This document shows, piece by piece, positions 9,501 through 20,465 of a stretch of DNA of 64,000 nucleotides. The position numbers and the translations under genes were made by a program. Location: positions 1,599 through 65,598 of the forward strand of contig NW_011887310.1 in the NCBI RefSeq assembly GCF_000151315.2, written 5' to 3'. Position 1 is the stretch's first letter. Every line of letters begins with the position of its first letter. The notes under the pieces were generated by a model that had not been told where the DNA came from, did no database searches, and saw nothing but the letters and a program-made list of their open reading frames with translations. Source of the DNA: Capsaspora owczarzaki ATCC 30864. Taxonomy: Eukaryota > Opisthokonta > Filasterea.

Positions 9501-11345
9501 ATGCTTGTGATCTGGTTGGTGTTCAGAAACCTGTCGACCAGTTGCCAATGAGGAGGGGAATGCTTCAGTTCAAGGTCCATTGAATAGGAACCACTGACAG
9601 AATCGTTGTGTTGACTGGAATTCCGCTTGGAATCGTTGGGAGAGATTTGCTACCGCAATTGACAGTCGTTCCCGAGCAAATGCAAACGCCGCCAGTTCCA
9701 CACGCAAGCGGCACGCATGATCCACTAATCATCAAAAAACCGTCATAGCACTGTGTGCACAAAGACGATGAAGTACAGAACAGACAATTGTTCGGGCAAC
9801 ACGAGCTGGACCCAGCGGCAAAACAGGTGGCGCATGCTGTATCACACTCTGGGGTACAAAAAATGTCAGTGTCATGCTCGCAACAGAATTGCAGTCATTT
9901 TGGAACTTTACTGTTTGGAGCGGATACAGTGCCATACGTGCTGGGCGGAGCGACAGTGTTTCCAAAGGTAAAGTTGTTGGGGGCCAGGTATAGGTTCGAA
10001 AGCGACAACGCCAAGCCATTTGGCAAGCCCTTGAACAGACCAGGCGGCAAAGTCGTGAGGGGGTTGTCATTCAAAGCCCTGCACGTTCCGCAAAGTCAGA
10101 GGCGACTCAAACACAACATGCACCTTGAGCTCTGTGCCTACACTCTAGTCAGCGCAGTCAGGCCGGCGAATGTGTTTGCAGAAATATCGACAACATGGTT
10201 GAGATGCAGGTATCTACAGATGGAGTTGCCAACGAGTGAGTTGTTTGCATGTGATCCTTCATGTCGTTGCTTTGCTTACAAGAAATTTAACGCAGTCAGA
10301 CCGGTGAATGCACTTGCAGAAATGCCAGTCAGCAGGTTCTGATTTAGATATCTACAGATAGTGTCGTAACCGAGTGAGCCATTTGCAGGCGATTTTACAT
10401 GTCTTGGCATGCTTACAGAGAAGTCAGCGCAGTCAGGCTGGCGAATGTATTTGCGGAAATATCGACAATCTGGTTGGCATGAAGATATCTACGGATGGAG
10501 TTGCAAGCGAGTGAGCCATTTTGCGTGTAATTCTGCATAGATTTGCTCGCTTACAAGATAGACAGTGCAGTGAGACCTGTGAATGTGTTGGCGGGAATGC
10601 GAGTGATCTGGTTGCCGTTGAGATATCTATCGATAGAGTCGCAAATAGTGAGTCGTTTGCGGGTGATTCTCCTGCCGAGGCGTGCTTACAAGATTTTTAG
10701 TGCAGTCAGGTCGGTGAATCCTGACGTGGCAATGCTGGTGATTTGATTGGCTTGCAGATATCTGCAGATGAAGTCCCCCCCCCCGCCCCCCAACGAGTGA
10801 GTCAGTCGTGAGTTTCTTCTTTCGTTGCGCGCTTACAATTGCGTCAGCGCAGTCAAGCCCGCGAATGCGCTTGCAGAAATGCTGGTGATCTGGCTGTTGG
10901 ATAAATCTCTACAGATGGGGTTGCAAACAAGTGAGGCATTGGAGTGTGATTCGCCACCTATTGTGCTTGCTTACAAATCAGTCAGCGCAGTCAGGCCTGT
11001 AAATGTGTTTGCAGAAACGCTGGTCATCTGGTTGCCGAAAAGAGATCTATTTCGAAAAAAAAAAAAAAAAAAAAAAAACGAGGTTATTGACCAGTCAGCC
11101 GGTTTCGAGTGATCTTCCTGCAATTGCTTTGCTTACAAGATTGTCAGGGAAGTCAGGTCTGCAAGCGCAACAGCGGGAATACTGGTGATCTTGTTGTTGT
11201 AGAGATGCCTACAAATAGTGTCGCAAACGAGTGAGCAGTTTATGCGTGAGTCTTCATGGCTTGGCTTACTTACAGGATGGTCAGCGCAGTCAGGCCCGTG
11301 AATGCCGACGCAGGAATCCCGGGGATATTGTTTTCGGGCAAAAAC
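6516..11345 (-). CDS. Receptor tyrosine kinase with two tandem LRR/Cys-rich ectodomain modules (5' end in gap)
   Basis: Exons in plus coordinates: 6516-6757, 6828-6903, 6976-8303, 8373-8542, 8604-8675, 8743-8811, 8889-8960, 9031-9102, 9171-9242, 9320-9391, 9459-9530, 9599-9848, 9912-10078, 10142-10213, 10280-10351, 10417-10488, 10555-10626, 10690-10761, 10837-10908, 10975-11046, 11137-11208 and 11274-11345. Together they give about 1127 in-frame codons. The signal peptide and first LRR-N cap should lie in the N-run at 11400-11569. Module 1 has nine LRRs, a C-cap and a Cys-rich exon; that exon fuses directly to a second LRR-N cap (CGTGGVCICSG). Module 2 has seven LRRs, a C-cap and a second Cys-rich block. 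A Ser/Ala-rich stalk, a transmembrane helix (AVASVAVIAMLAIVFIVL) and RRRR follow. The kinase shows VAVKSL, HRDLAARN, DFGLSR, paired activation-loop tyrosines (NDYYRM) and KWMAPET. The glycine loop reads ASGNFGDV, so the first Gly is Ala. Juxtamembrane tyrosines include IYQEAV, YAAV and VYQAIS. The stop is 45 bp from a transposon. Confidence 0.88.
9599..9848 (-). other. Chimeric exon joining Cys-rich block to a second LRR-N cap
   Basis: This 250-bp exon begins like the last exon of the sister receptors (CDTACATC...CTQCYDG...SGSCV) and ends like their first exon (ACGTGGVCICSG...VNTTIL). It has no signal peptide at the junction. It is the seam of an internal fusion between two ectodomain units. 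Confidence 0.8.
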
Positions 11346-11399
11346 CTATCAAACCGGATGCCAAATAAGGAGGGGCGAAGGTTAAATTCAAACAAAACG

Positions 11400-11569
11400 N
11401 NNNNNNNNNNNNNNNNNNNNNNNNNNNNNNNNNNNNNNNNNNNNNNNNNNNNNNNNNNNNNNNNNNNNNNNNNNNNNNNNNNNNNNNNNNNNNNNNNNNN
11501 NNNNNNNNNNNNNNNNNNNNNNNNNNNNNNNNNNNNNNNNNNNNNNNNNNNNNNNNNNNNNNNNNNNNN
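11400..11569. other. Assembly gap (N-run) hiding the receptor kinase first exon
   Basis: 170 N. The flank at 11581-11619 resembles the sequence just upstream of the sister receptor's ATG (42682-42715), so the missing ATG is predicted just inside the right edge of the gap. Confidence 0.9.
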
Positions 11570-12686
11570 AAGCGAATCCTTGGGTTGTCATTCTGAATCA
11601 GAGACATTCACGGTTCAAAGTGAGCTCCCGGCGTCAAAGCTTTGAGCAACAATCAATCGCCACATCGCATTGTTGCTCGTCAGAGGCATGTTTGTGGGTG
11701 GACGGGTTCAAGCATTCGTCCAACAATGGAGCGACAGAGACAGACAGCGAGTGTGATGGCCCGCCCGCCGTGTCTTGCCTGCCTCGTCCTTCCCCTCCAA
11801 CGCGCGCACACCCCCTTCCAAGAGCGTCCACTGCTATCATTCATAGACTGTTCCCTCGAGCGAGGGGCGGAAGTCGGCGGCGGCGACACAGCATGGGTGA
11901 GTATTTTGCGTGGCTGTTCCATTGCCCATTCACGGGCCAATCGCAGCCAGGGGTCACCCCCCCCCCTCCCGCAGTTCCGCCCTCGCTCTTTGAGCAGCTC
12001 GCTGTGACAGAGACGGGGCTCATCAGAAGCGCATGGCGGTGAGGGGAGCGGGGCTGCGGGGCGAGACAGCCAGCGTGCAATGCCGCAATGCTGCAGTTCT
12101 GAGGTTCCGCCTCAGCACGCACACCTTCCTTCCTTCCCCCATTGCCGTTCATCTGCTCATTCTGCCGACTTGTTGCCACGACTGCAAATTAAGCCGAGAC
12201 AATCGACAGAGAGCAGTGGAGTTGATTTTGCTACTTGTGTTTGGCTCACAGTTCGTGTGAAAGACGATGGAAAAAAAAAAAAAAAAAAAGTGATCTAGAT
12301 TTTCAATTCGACGCGCAGCGTTTGTCAATGGTGATTGAGCGGTACAGAATTTGCAAAGCAATCCGACAACCACTTTCTCAGCTCAGCAAGCACTTCGTTG
12401 ACGGTGTGAGCATTGTTTACTTCAAATCCACATCGGTTTTGACAACTCATACACACACACACACATGCACACAACGCGTAAAACAAAGCACATACGCCGT
12501 GAATTCAAAGCCTCAAAGCAAAATCATCCATCACCGAAATAACATCAAATCCAGAACACAAACACACGAGATGCCAAACCAATTGGCCCCGTTTTTTCAA
12601 ATCTCACATTCAAACATCAGCAAAAAAACGAAAACAAATCAAACCGCACTCACACACGCACACACACAAATCTTGTCGCCAAATTA
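11570..12686. other. Intergenic between two minus-strand receptor genes
   Basis: Holds the presumed promoter and 5' UTR of the receptor kinase (11570-12000) and the 3' flank of the 7TM gene. It contains an A-run at 12270-12289 and a short CA repeat at 12449-12464. No gene was recognised. Confidence 0.5.
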
Positions 12687-15600
12687 CTACTCCTTCTGCT
12701 CGACACTCGACGAAGTGTTTGAAGCACCCTCCTTGCGCTCCGAGGACGACTTGTTTGGCTCTTCCCTGACCTTGGACTGGAAGACGCTGTGTTTGTTGTG
12801 GGTCTCGTAGCTGAGCGAGTGTGAGAGGTGCATAAGAATGGCTGCCAAGCTCTCGAAAATGTCGTTAAAGTCGCGAGACGAATGGTGAACGGCGGCCGAA
12901 GTCAGCCGCGAGACAAAGCTGGCAATCTGCGTCCACTGCTCTGCGTTGGCCTCTTGCACGTTGACGCGAAGAGCCTGGGTGAGCTTGCTCGAAGTGGGCT
13001 TGGTCTCTTCTTTGTTTGCCACAATGCGCATGACCTTTGGCACGAAAATAATGGCGAGCGTGACAACAAGCGCAAAGAGAGTGCCAAGGGCGGCAATCAG
13101 ATAGATGGCTGTTGCGGTCGCATCCAAGGCGAGAACCAGCGGAATGATGATGCACGACACAAACGTCAAGTTGTAGATGGCAAAGCCGAGCTGCTTGGAC
13201 TCGTTGAACTGGTTGGCAACATGGCGGCACATGACAGCCAAGTACACGCCGTAGAGCAATGCTGCGCCTTTGATGCCAAGGTAGACGGCAGTAAAGATGC
13301 CAAAGTGCTCCGAGGTGCAGTCGGTCGTGAATGTCACCAAGGATTGCTTGGTCTCAAAGTCCTTGTACTCGAGATCCAGCGGATTGACACCGACCCAGAC
13401 AGCGTTCAAAATGATATCGTGGAAGGCAAAAATCACAATGCACTTGAGCATTTGGGCGTCGGAGAGTAGGAGACGACGCCGGGTGCGATCGTTGAAAATC
13501 TTGTGGATGCGCCAGGCCTTGGCGAGCATGGCACCGTAGATGAGATCAAACCCGAGGCCGAGCAGCCACGGGATGGTGCGGCACACCCGCGCGGCCGTGG
13601 GCGACAGCGAAGCAAGCGAGTTGCTATCAGAGCCGCTGTCAACGCCCATAATAAACACGCCAGCAAACACCAATGTGGAGGCGCCGAGCATGAACTGGAG
13701 CAGCAGCGGGCTGGAAGACCTGAGTGTCCAATGTGATCGATTGCGACGAATGAAAGCCAGACAGCCGAGTGTCGCAGCCGCAAGCATGGCCGTGACAATT
13801 TGAACGGCAATGAAGGCGCCGTCATCCACCGTTGACAGCTCCGCATCAACACAAATGGGATAGTGCACGAGAGGATTGATGGTGGCAACGTGCTCGACGG
13901 CCCCCTGGCCACAATCGGCAGTCGTGTTGAACTGGAAGACGAGCGGCGCAATTGTAGGAATGAGGCTGGCAGAGGCGTCCGTCACTTGGATGGTCAGCAG
14001 GAAAGACGTTGCAAACTTGCCAACAAAAGCCAACGAGCTGGAAGCGCCGCCGGCCGTGAAGGGGACTGGAGCATAGCCGAGCAAGGCGCCGCCGTTGCTG
14101 GGGTCGAACGTTGCAGTCAAGCGGTACGAGCTGCCAACCACGGGGAGCGCGTTGCCAAGCGCGTCAACAATGGCAATGCTCAGACCGATGGCATCGCCAG
14201 GAACGAGCGCCACCATCGAGACGTAGGGGTTGGCGACCGAACCGTTTCCGCCACTCGCAAAGTTCAAGTTGGACGAATGAGCAGTCACGTCAAGCTGACT
14301 GGGAGAGCTAAAGATGGCGGATGCGACTGCGGGCCCAGTGTTGACATTGTCTTGGTTGTTTGCAAGCACGACGCATGTTGGGCAGGTGTGGGCGGACGCC
14401 GGCACGTTGTAGTTGACGACACCGCCGTTGAGCGCGCCGGCGCGATTGTTGTCAAAGTAAGCGTTGGTCATGGCCACAGTGTCCACCACAAACACACCGC
14501 TGCCCTTGGCTGAGGCAAAGTTGTTGCGGAAGATGACATTCTTCAATGTCAGCGTCGCCAGTGCGCCCGCCGCGATACCTCCGCCATAGGTGGCCGTGTT
14601 GTCTGCAATGGTCATGTTGTACGCGTTGGACACGGTGAGCTTGGACTTTTTGTCCGAGACAAACAGGCCGCCTCCCATAAACCACGCATGGTTGCCGGCA
14701 ATGACCGTCTTGGTGCCAGAGACGGTGACGACGCCGCCGTTAATGACAAAAATGGCGCCTCCGTACTGGGCCGTGTTGTTGGTAAAGACAACGTCGACAA
14801 TCGTCACGACTGCGCCCGACTTGGCAACGCAGATGGCGCCACCACTCAGCGTGACGGGCGACGCGATGGTGACGAGCGGGTCGTTGGGGGTGGCAATGTT
14901 ATCGCGCATGGTGCAGTTGTTGACTGTGGCAATGCCCGACGTCGAAGCTGAAATGGCTGGACCGGCCAGTGCAATGTTGGCACGGAAGGTGGAGTTTGTC
15001 ACGAGCACCGAGCCGCCATTCTTGACATAGAGGGCAGCGTGGTCGCCGGCGTTGTTGCCAATAAACTCGCAGTTGGCCACCTTGTCTTGGACGCCGCCGA
15101 CAAGGTTGGAGGCCGTGATGAGCACGGCAGAGCCGGACTGGACGTTTTGGTTGTACCGGAAGGAGCAATCGTGCATGACCAGCTGGACTTGAACGGTAAA
15201 TACACAGGTTCCGTCCAACTGGGCAGAGTTGTACAAAAATTCTGTCGAGTAAATGTTGACAGTCGAGAGCGACAGGTACAGAGCGCCGGCGCCCAGGCTG
15301 GAGCAGTTCACGACGTGCGAGTTTCGCATCAGCAGGTTGGAGGCAGCCATATAAATGGCACCGCCATTCTCGCCCTGTGAGTTGGCCAGCGTGACGCCGT
15401 CCAGCACGACTTGCGACGAGCTGATGATAAACAAGGTGCCACCGTTGATCGCCGCGTTGCCGTCCATGGTGACGTCGGTGAAGGTCACATTGGCGAGCTC
15501 GATCTGCATGGCGCCGCCGACACTACCAGACGAGCAGTTCTTGATGAGCATGTCCGCGAACGATGCAGATACAGAGATGCCAGACACAGTGACGGCGCCA

Positions 15601-16422
15601 GAGTCGCTCGGGGAGTAGCAGTCACGGATGGTCATCGCCGACAGCAACGGGGAGCCAAACGAAATGTCAAACGCAGGCCCGTACAGACTGCCACACGAAA
15701 GGATGGTGTTTTCCCTGCTCTCGCCAACAATGTCCAAGTCCTTGGCATCGAGGTTGACGCCAATGTTGTCCATGCCCGTGTAGAGCCCGTCGGCCAAGCG
15801 GATGGTGTCGCCATCCAGCGCGACCGACAGCGCCTTGCGAATGGATGCAAACGGGGTGGCTTGGTCACCGGTGCCCGTCACGTCGTCTCCGTCATTCGAG
15901 GAGACAAAGCGGTCTGTGTTGGAGGGGAGGGTGGAGAAGAGATGAGCAAACAATCAAAAACAAACAACACAAACAGATCAAGCAGACAGGTCGTGAAGGA
16001 CTGGGGGCAGGAGCAGGAGTTTGTGGCTTTTTTGTTGTTGTTTTGTTGTGGGGGTTTTGAGCTCGTAGTTCGGGTGTGGCGAGGTGTAAAAAGCGAATAC
16101 TAATTTACAGCAAAAGGCGAAATGGGGATTGTTGTGCTGTTGTAAAGCAGGCTGCTGAGACTGCCTCACAGTGATGCTTCTTCTCCACTTTGCCCTTGCT
16201 TGGTCTGCACCATAAAAGCGCTCTGCTTTGTCGAGGAGCAGCAGCAGCGTCAAAGAGTTTGGGCTTGCTGTTGCTGTTTGTTTGTTTGTTTCAAACACTC
16301 AATCCCCACACACTCTCGTCAACTCCGACGATGACGCTGTCACTGCATCGTTACTCACCAGTGGCAACGGTACTGGCAGCCAGAAGGACGAGCGCGAGCA
16401 CAATGCAGCGCCACTGAGCCAT
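12687..16422 (-). CDS. Class C-like 7TM receptor with parallel beta-helix ectodomain (copy 1)
   Basis: Exons are 16359-16422 and 12687-15913, joined by a phase-1 GT-AG intron; about 1096 aa. Exon 1 encodes only a signal peptide (MAQWRCIVLALVLLAASTVA), which fixes the start. Residues about 25-600 are repeats of the GGAIY/NNTAxYGGAIF type with regular NC/NN turns, as in right-handed parallel beta-helix (pectate-lyase or polymorphic outer-membrane-like) proteins. A sandwich-like region follows to about 715. Seven hydrophobic helices span about 718-980. SSPLLLQFML, CRTIPWLLGLGFDLIYGAMLAKAWRI and a final FVPK match the 7tm_3 (GABA-B/mGluR) family, and the C-terminal tail is about 115 aa. There is no Venus flytrap domain, the usual ligand-binding module of class C receptors. 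Ligand and coupling are unknown. A close paralogue lies at 20466-24573. Confidence 0.88.
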
Positions 16423-17851
16423 TGGATTGGTGGTTGGGTTGAGATTGCGCTTGTCGTGCTAAAAATATGGAACCGCAAAGCAGCTTGATGCGACTGACTG
16501 GGACCGCGATGGAGAATGCTGCAGCGTGGATGACGAGTTTTGTCAACGGCGACATGCCAGGTGAAGCAGCGCAGCGCACAGAGGGAACGAGGCCAAGCCA
16601 GGCGCGATGAGACGGAGGGCCGAAAGCGGGATCGGGCCATGTGAAACACAATCACAAAGAAGCGAATTTTGCAAGGTCTGTGAGTCAGAAATGCAAGAAC
16701 AACAACCAGCATGGGCAGCAACTGGGACGAAGGCGGCTCACACAATCAAGGGGAAGGCGGGGGGGGGGGTTACGCTGGGAGATGTGTGATCACAGCGTGG
16801 GGCGAAACAGGTGGAGGCTGCTGTGAGGAAGGGGAGGCGCGGCAAAGTGTAAAAAACAAAAAAATAAAAAAATAAAAACAATCAAACGGAATGAAAAGTC
16901 GAATAAAAAACGAATGAATGATTTTTTTTTTAAGTTCTTTTTCATTTTTTTTTGAATGTTTTGTGTGGTTGTTGTTATTGTTGTTGTTGTTGTTGTTGTT
17001 TTGGTATTTTGTTTGTGATTCAAAGTTGCACCAGTGGAAATGTTTGCTCTGCGGTTTTTTTCTTGTTGCGCGTTAATGAAGGCCAAGCAAGCGTACGCTG
17101 GCTATTTTTTCTTGTTTGTGTAAGTCTTTCACAGCGATGGGAAAACAATACCCAAAGTTGATACATTTCATGCCAATCGAAGTACCAGTGTATTCGCACC
17201 AATGGTCCACACCTGTTGGGACTGTGACGGTCGAGACCGAGGCGGAGGAAACCCAACAACAAGGGGAGGGGCTCGCGAGATCCCGAATTGGGGGTTTTGT
17301 TTGTTGTTCGCGATCACTGTCGATCAACCAATCGATCAACCAATGGAAAGACAACCGAAACACGCAAAAATTCCGATCGCTGCTTGTGGCTCGAGTGGCT
17401 ATTTTTCACAATCAACGAGCGTGTCAAATCATCACATAGCAAAGTGCAGGAATGACACATTCGCACTTGATTCGCAGCGCGTGCAGCCTGCAGTCGCCCC
17501 TTCGCCTTTCTTTCCACACCCCCCCTCTCCTCGGTGTTGTCCCAGCGTGGGGGTTTGACTACAAGTTAAAAACCCAACCTCATTCCCACGCTGCGTGCTG
17601 TCGATGAGAATGAGCTCGTTTGAGTGGTGATGGCCTGCGGTTTGGCAATGTTTTTGAACTCACAAAAAACAAGAGCGTGGGAAAACGTTCCCATCCGCCC
17701 AAAACACGCCCAGATGTTTCTTCACAATACCATTTGTGGTTCTGAGGGTTTGCCGCCATTCAAAAGGCGCCCCAAAATTCCGCAAAGCCGACTTAGTCAC
17801 TTTTTTCTTTTGTTTTTGTCTTCCTTCTTTTTCCCATTCTGATCCGTCAAA
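16423..17851. other. Divergent intergenic region (7TM receptor / acid phosphatase promoters)
   Basis: About 1.4 kb between two divergent start codons. It contains a G-run near 16761, A/T-rich stretches and a GTT-type repeat at 16971-17001, and a pyrimidine-rich block just before the phosphatase ATG. No gene was recognised. Confidence 0.5.
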
Positions 17852-19940
17852 ATGCGATCTGCAACTCTCGTCCTCGCCGTGCTGGCGATGGGTGCCGCGC
17901 TTGCCAACGCCACCACCTTCCAACTGTCCACCAAGACTCCCTACGTTCCTGCCGACGTTTCATCCAACTATGCCGCCCCTCCGGCCGGCTGCTCGGACGA
18001 ATTCACATCCATGTTCATCCGCCACGGCGCCCGTTACCCCACCTCCAACGACAACAAGAAGCAGGCCAAGCTGACCCAAGCATCCGGTGGCTCTATTTCT
18101 GCTGCTCAGCAGGCCACTATTGCCGCCAACGGTGAGCAAAGTTGCTGCAGTGTTGTTGAGACATACGGGGGTTGTTTTGTGTTTTGTATTGTTTTTATCT
18201 TCTTTTCTTTTTTTGGCGGAGGGGTACCCTGGTAGCCTTGCTTCACCACTACTCTATTTGCGCGATGATACATCTGCTGCCCTGTCGACTTGTGTGGAGG
18301 AGCATCGGTGACAAACTGTTGAGCACTTTGTCTCGCGCGTGAGAATTTCGTTCCCCTGTCCTTTGTTTTTTTTTTCCATTGCGTTTGAATTGTTATTGTT
18401 TTCTTTTATTTCTCGCACTGCGGTTTTGCACTGCCCAAACATGGAAGCACTTCCCAAACTTGGACGAATGTTTATGAACACATCGTTTTTCTGTTTTGAA
18501 ATCTTGTCATCTTTTCATTATTTCGTTGTTTTCAACTGGCATTCCTCTCGCCATTGCTCACCGCGTCCTGTGCAACACTTTAGGCTTTGCGTGGCTCCAG
18601 GGCTGGGTTCCTCCGTACGACATCAGGTACCAGGGTGATCTCGTTACCGCCGGTATGACCGAGCAGTACGACATGGCCAAGCGTCTCAAGGTTTCCTTCC
18701 CGTATGTAGCCTCTACGTTTCTCGGACCATGCACCATCATGGTTTGCATTGCATTTTTTGGCTCACCTCTTGTTCTTCCTCTCCCTTCCATCTCAGGAAC
18801 TCGTTCGCCAACACGCTGTACACTCCCGAGGCCTACGCGTTCGCCTCTGCCAACGTCCCGCGCGTCATCCAGAGCTCTGCCGCCTTCTCGTACGGTCTCT
18901 TTGAAGGCAGCGGCCCCATGCACGGCGGCTACATGCCCGTGCAGGTCACCACCCAGGATCCCCAGGACGACGTGACGATTGCCTTCAAGGACAACTGCCC
19001 TCTCTGGGGCTCGTCTGTGGACGGCAACGCTTCGGCCATCCTCGAGTACACTGCCTTCACCAACACAAAGCTGGCCCCTGTCATTGCCAAGATCAAGGCC
19101 AAGCTCAACTCTCCCACGGATGCCGGCTACAACCCGTCGTCGGCTGACGTCCAGGCCATGTACGCTGCCTGCTCGTCCGAGTACTCGATCAACGGCATTG
19201 CAAACCAGTGGTGCTCGCTCTTTGACGATGACGACTTTACCACCATGCAGTACTGGGATGATCTTGACAACTGGTATCTGTACGCCTACCCCACCGTCGG
19301 CTACCAGCAAGCTGCCAACCTGCTGCAAGCCATGGTCCGCGACATCACCACCCACATTGCCACCCCGTCGATGACCCGCGCGTCCGTCCGTCACGGCCAC
19401 GCCGAGGGCATCATTCCGTACACCCAGCTGCTCCGCCTGTACCGCGAGTCTGCCCCGCTGACGGCCAACGCTGACGCCACCACCATCGCCAACCGCAAGT
19501 TCCACGGCGACAAGATTGTGCCGTACTCTGCCAACATTGCCATGGTCCTGTACACTTGCTCCAGCGGCGACAAGTACATCAAGCTGCTGCACAACGAGAA
19601 GGAGGTTGCCGTCCCCGACTGCGCCCACCCCGTCAACACCTTCTACTGCCCTGTTGCCGACTTCCAGGCCACCTACGCTACCGAGCTTGCTCTGAACTTT
19701 GCCACTGTCTGCCAGGTGCCCGTTGTCCCCGCTACCGTCACTGCGACCGTCACCCAGACGTCGACCCAGACCCAGACTCAAACCTTGACCTCGACCCAGA
19801 CCCAGACCCAGACTCAGACTCAGACCCAGACTGAGACCGTTACCGTCACTGGCCATCACAACGCTGGTGTCACTGCTCAAGTCGGCACCGGCCTTCTTGC
19901 CATGACCCTCGTCGCTGCCTTGGTTGCCGCCGCCTTCTAA
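17852..19940 (+). CDS. Secreted, probably GPI-anchored histidine acid phosphatase (MINPP/phytase-like)
   Basis: Exons are 17852-18131, 18584-18701 and 18797-19940, about 513 aa. A signal peptide (MRSATLVLAVLAMGAALANA) leads the protein. The catalytic RHGARYPT motif lies near residue 57. The proton-donor motif is of the HAE type (RHGHAEGIIPY), which groups it with multiple inositol polyphosphate phosphatases rather than HD-type acid phosphatases. Family members remove phosphate from inositol phosphates or other phosphoesters. The C-terminus is a Thr/Gln repeat (TQTQ...) followed by a short hydrophobic end (LLAMTLVAALVAAAF) with no charged tail, typical of a GPI-anchor signal. It lies between two paralogous 7TM receptors on the other strand. 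Substrate is not settled by the sequence. Confidence 0.9.
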
Positions 19941-20465
19941 ATCGGCAGTGTTTCTATGCATAGCGCTGTGGCGTCTACAGACTATCGTATGACGACACAG
20001 TGAGCTTTTACGATTTGTAATCTGCTGGATGCTTTTTGTGTTGCCTTGTAGAGCAAGGCCGGTCGTTGTGAATACAGCTTTTTCCGTGCTTTCACCCAAG
20101 GTCCGTTCAGCATTCATGTGTGTTTCATGAATCCAATGCACTACGGTAGATCACTTTCGCATCAGCACATTGTATTTTTTATACACATGTACAACCGTAC
20201 AGTAACAGCATGGCAAGCAGGAAAAATCCTTTGTGCTCAGCGCGAAAAGGAAACTCCAACAGATCGCAAACAGATCGAAATGACACCAATTTTGAGCAAA
20301 AAAGCGAGCACACACACGAAAAGTCAACCACAAAAAGACTCACAAGGTACAAAAACAAGCTCCTAATCTCACACAGTAAAATAAGAGCACAATCGCAACA
20401 AAACAAAAACAAATACCCCCAAGCCAAACCAAAAGGGGTAATAGTACAACATGCAAAAACAACAC
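19941..20465. other. Convergent 3' flanks
   Basis: 525 bp between the phosphatase stop and the 7TM copy 2 stop. A-rich, no gene recognised; should hold both polyadenylation sites. Confidence 0.5.

Noticed and set aside
8604-11345. Regularly spaced similar segments of about 140 bp, superficially like a tandem repeat or CRISPR-like array
   Set aside because: The similar part is a 72-bp LRR exon with splice sites on both sides; spacers are introns.
11256-11645. Open frames spanning N-runs (also at 27191 and 38251)
   Set aside because: Ns carry no sequence; only the flanking real exons were used.
18558-20141. 527-aa open frame on the minus strand
   Set aside because: Antisense of the histidine acid phosphatase; low-complexity Gly/Val/Arg composition is the mirror of GC-biased coding, and no family was recognised.
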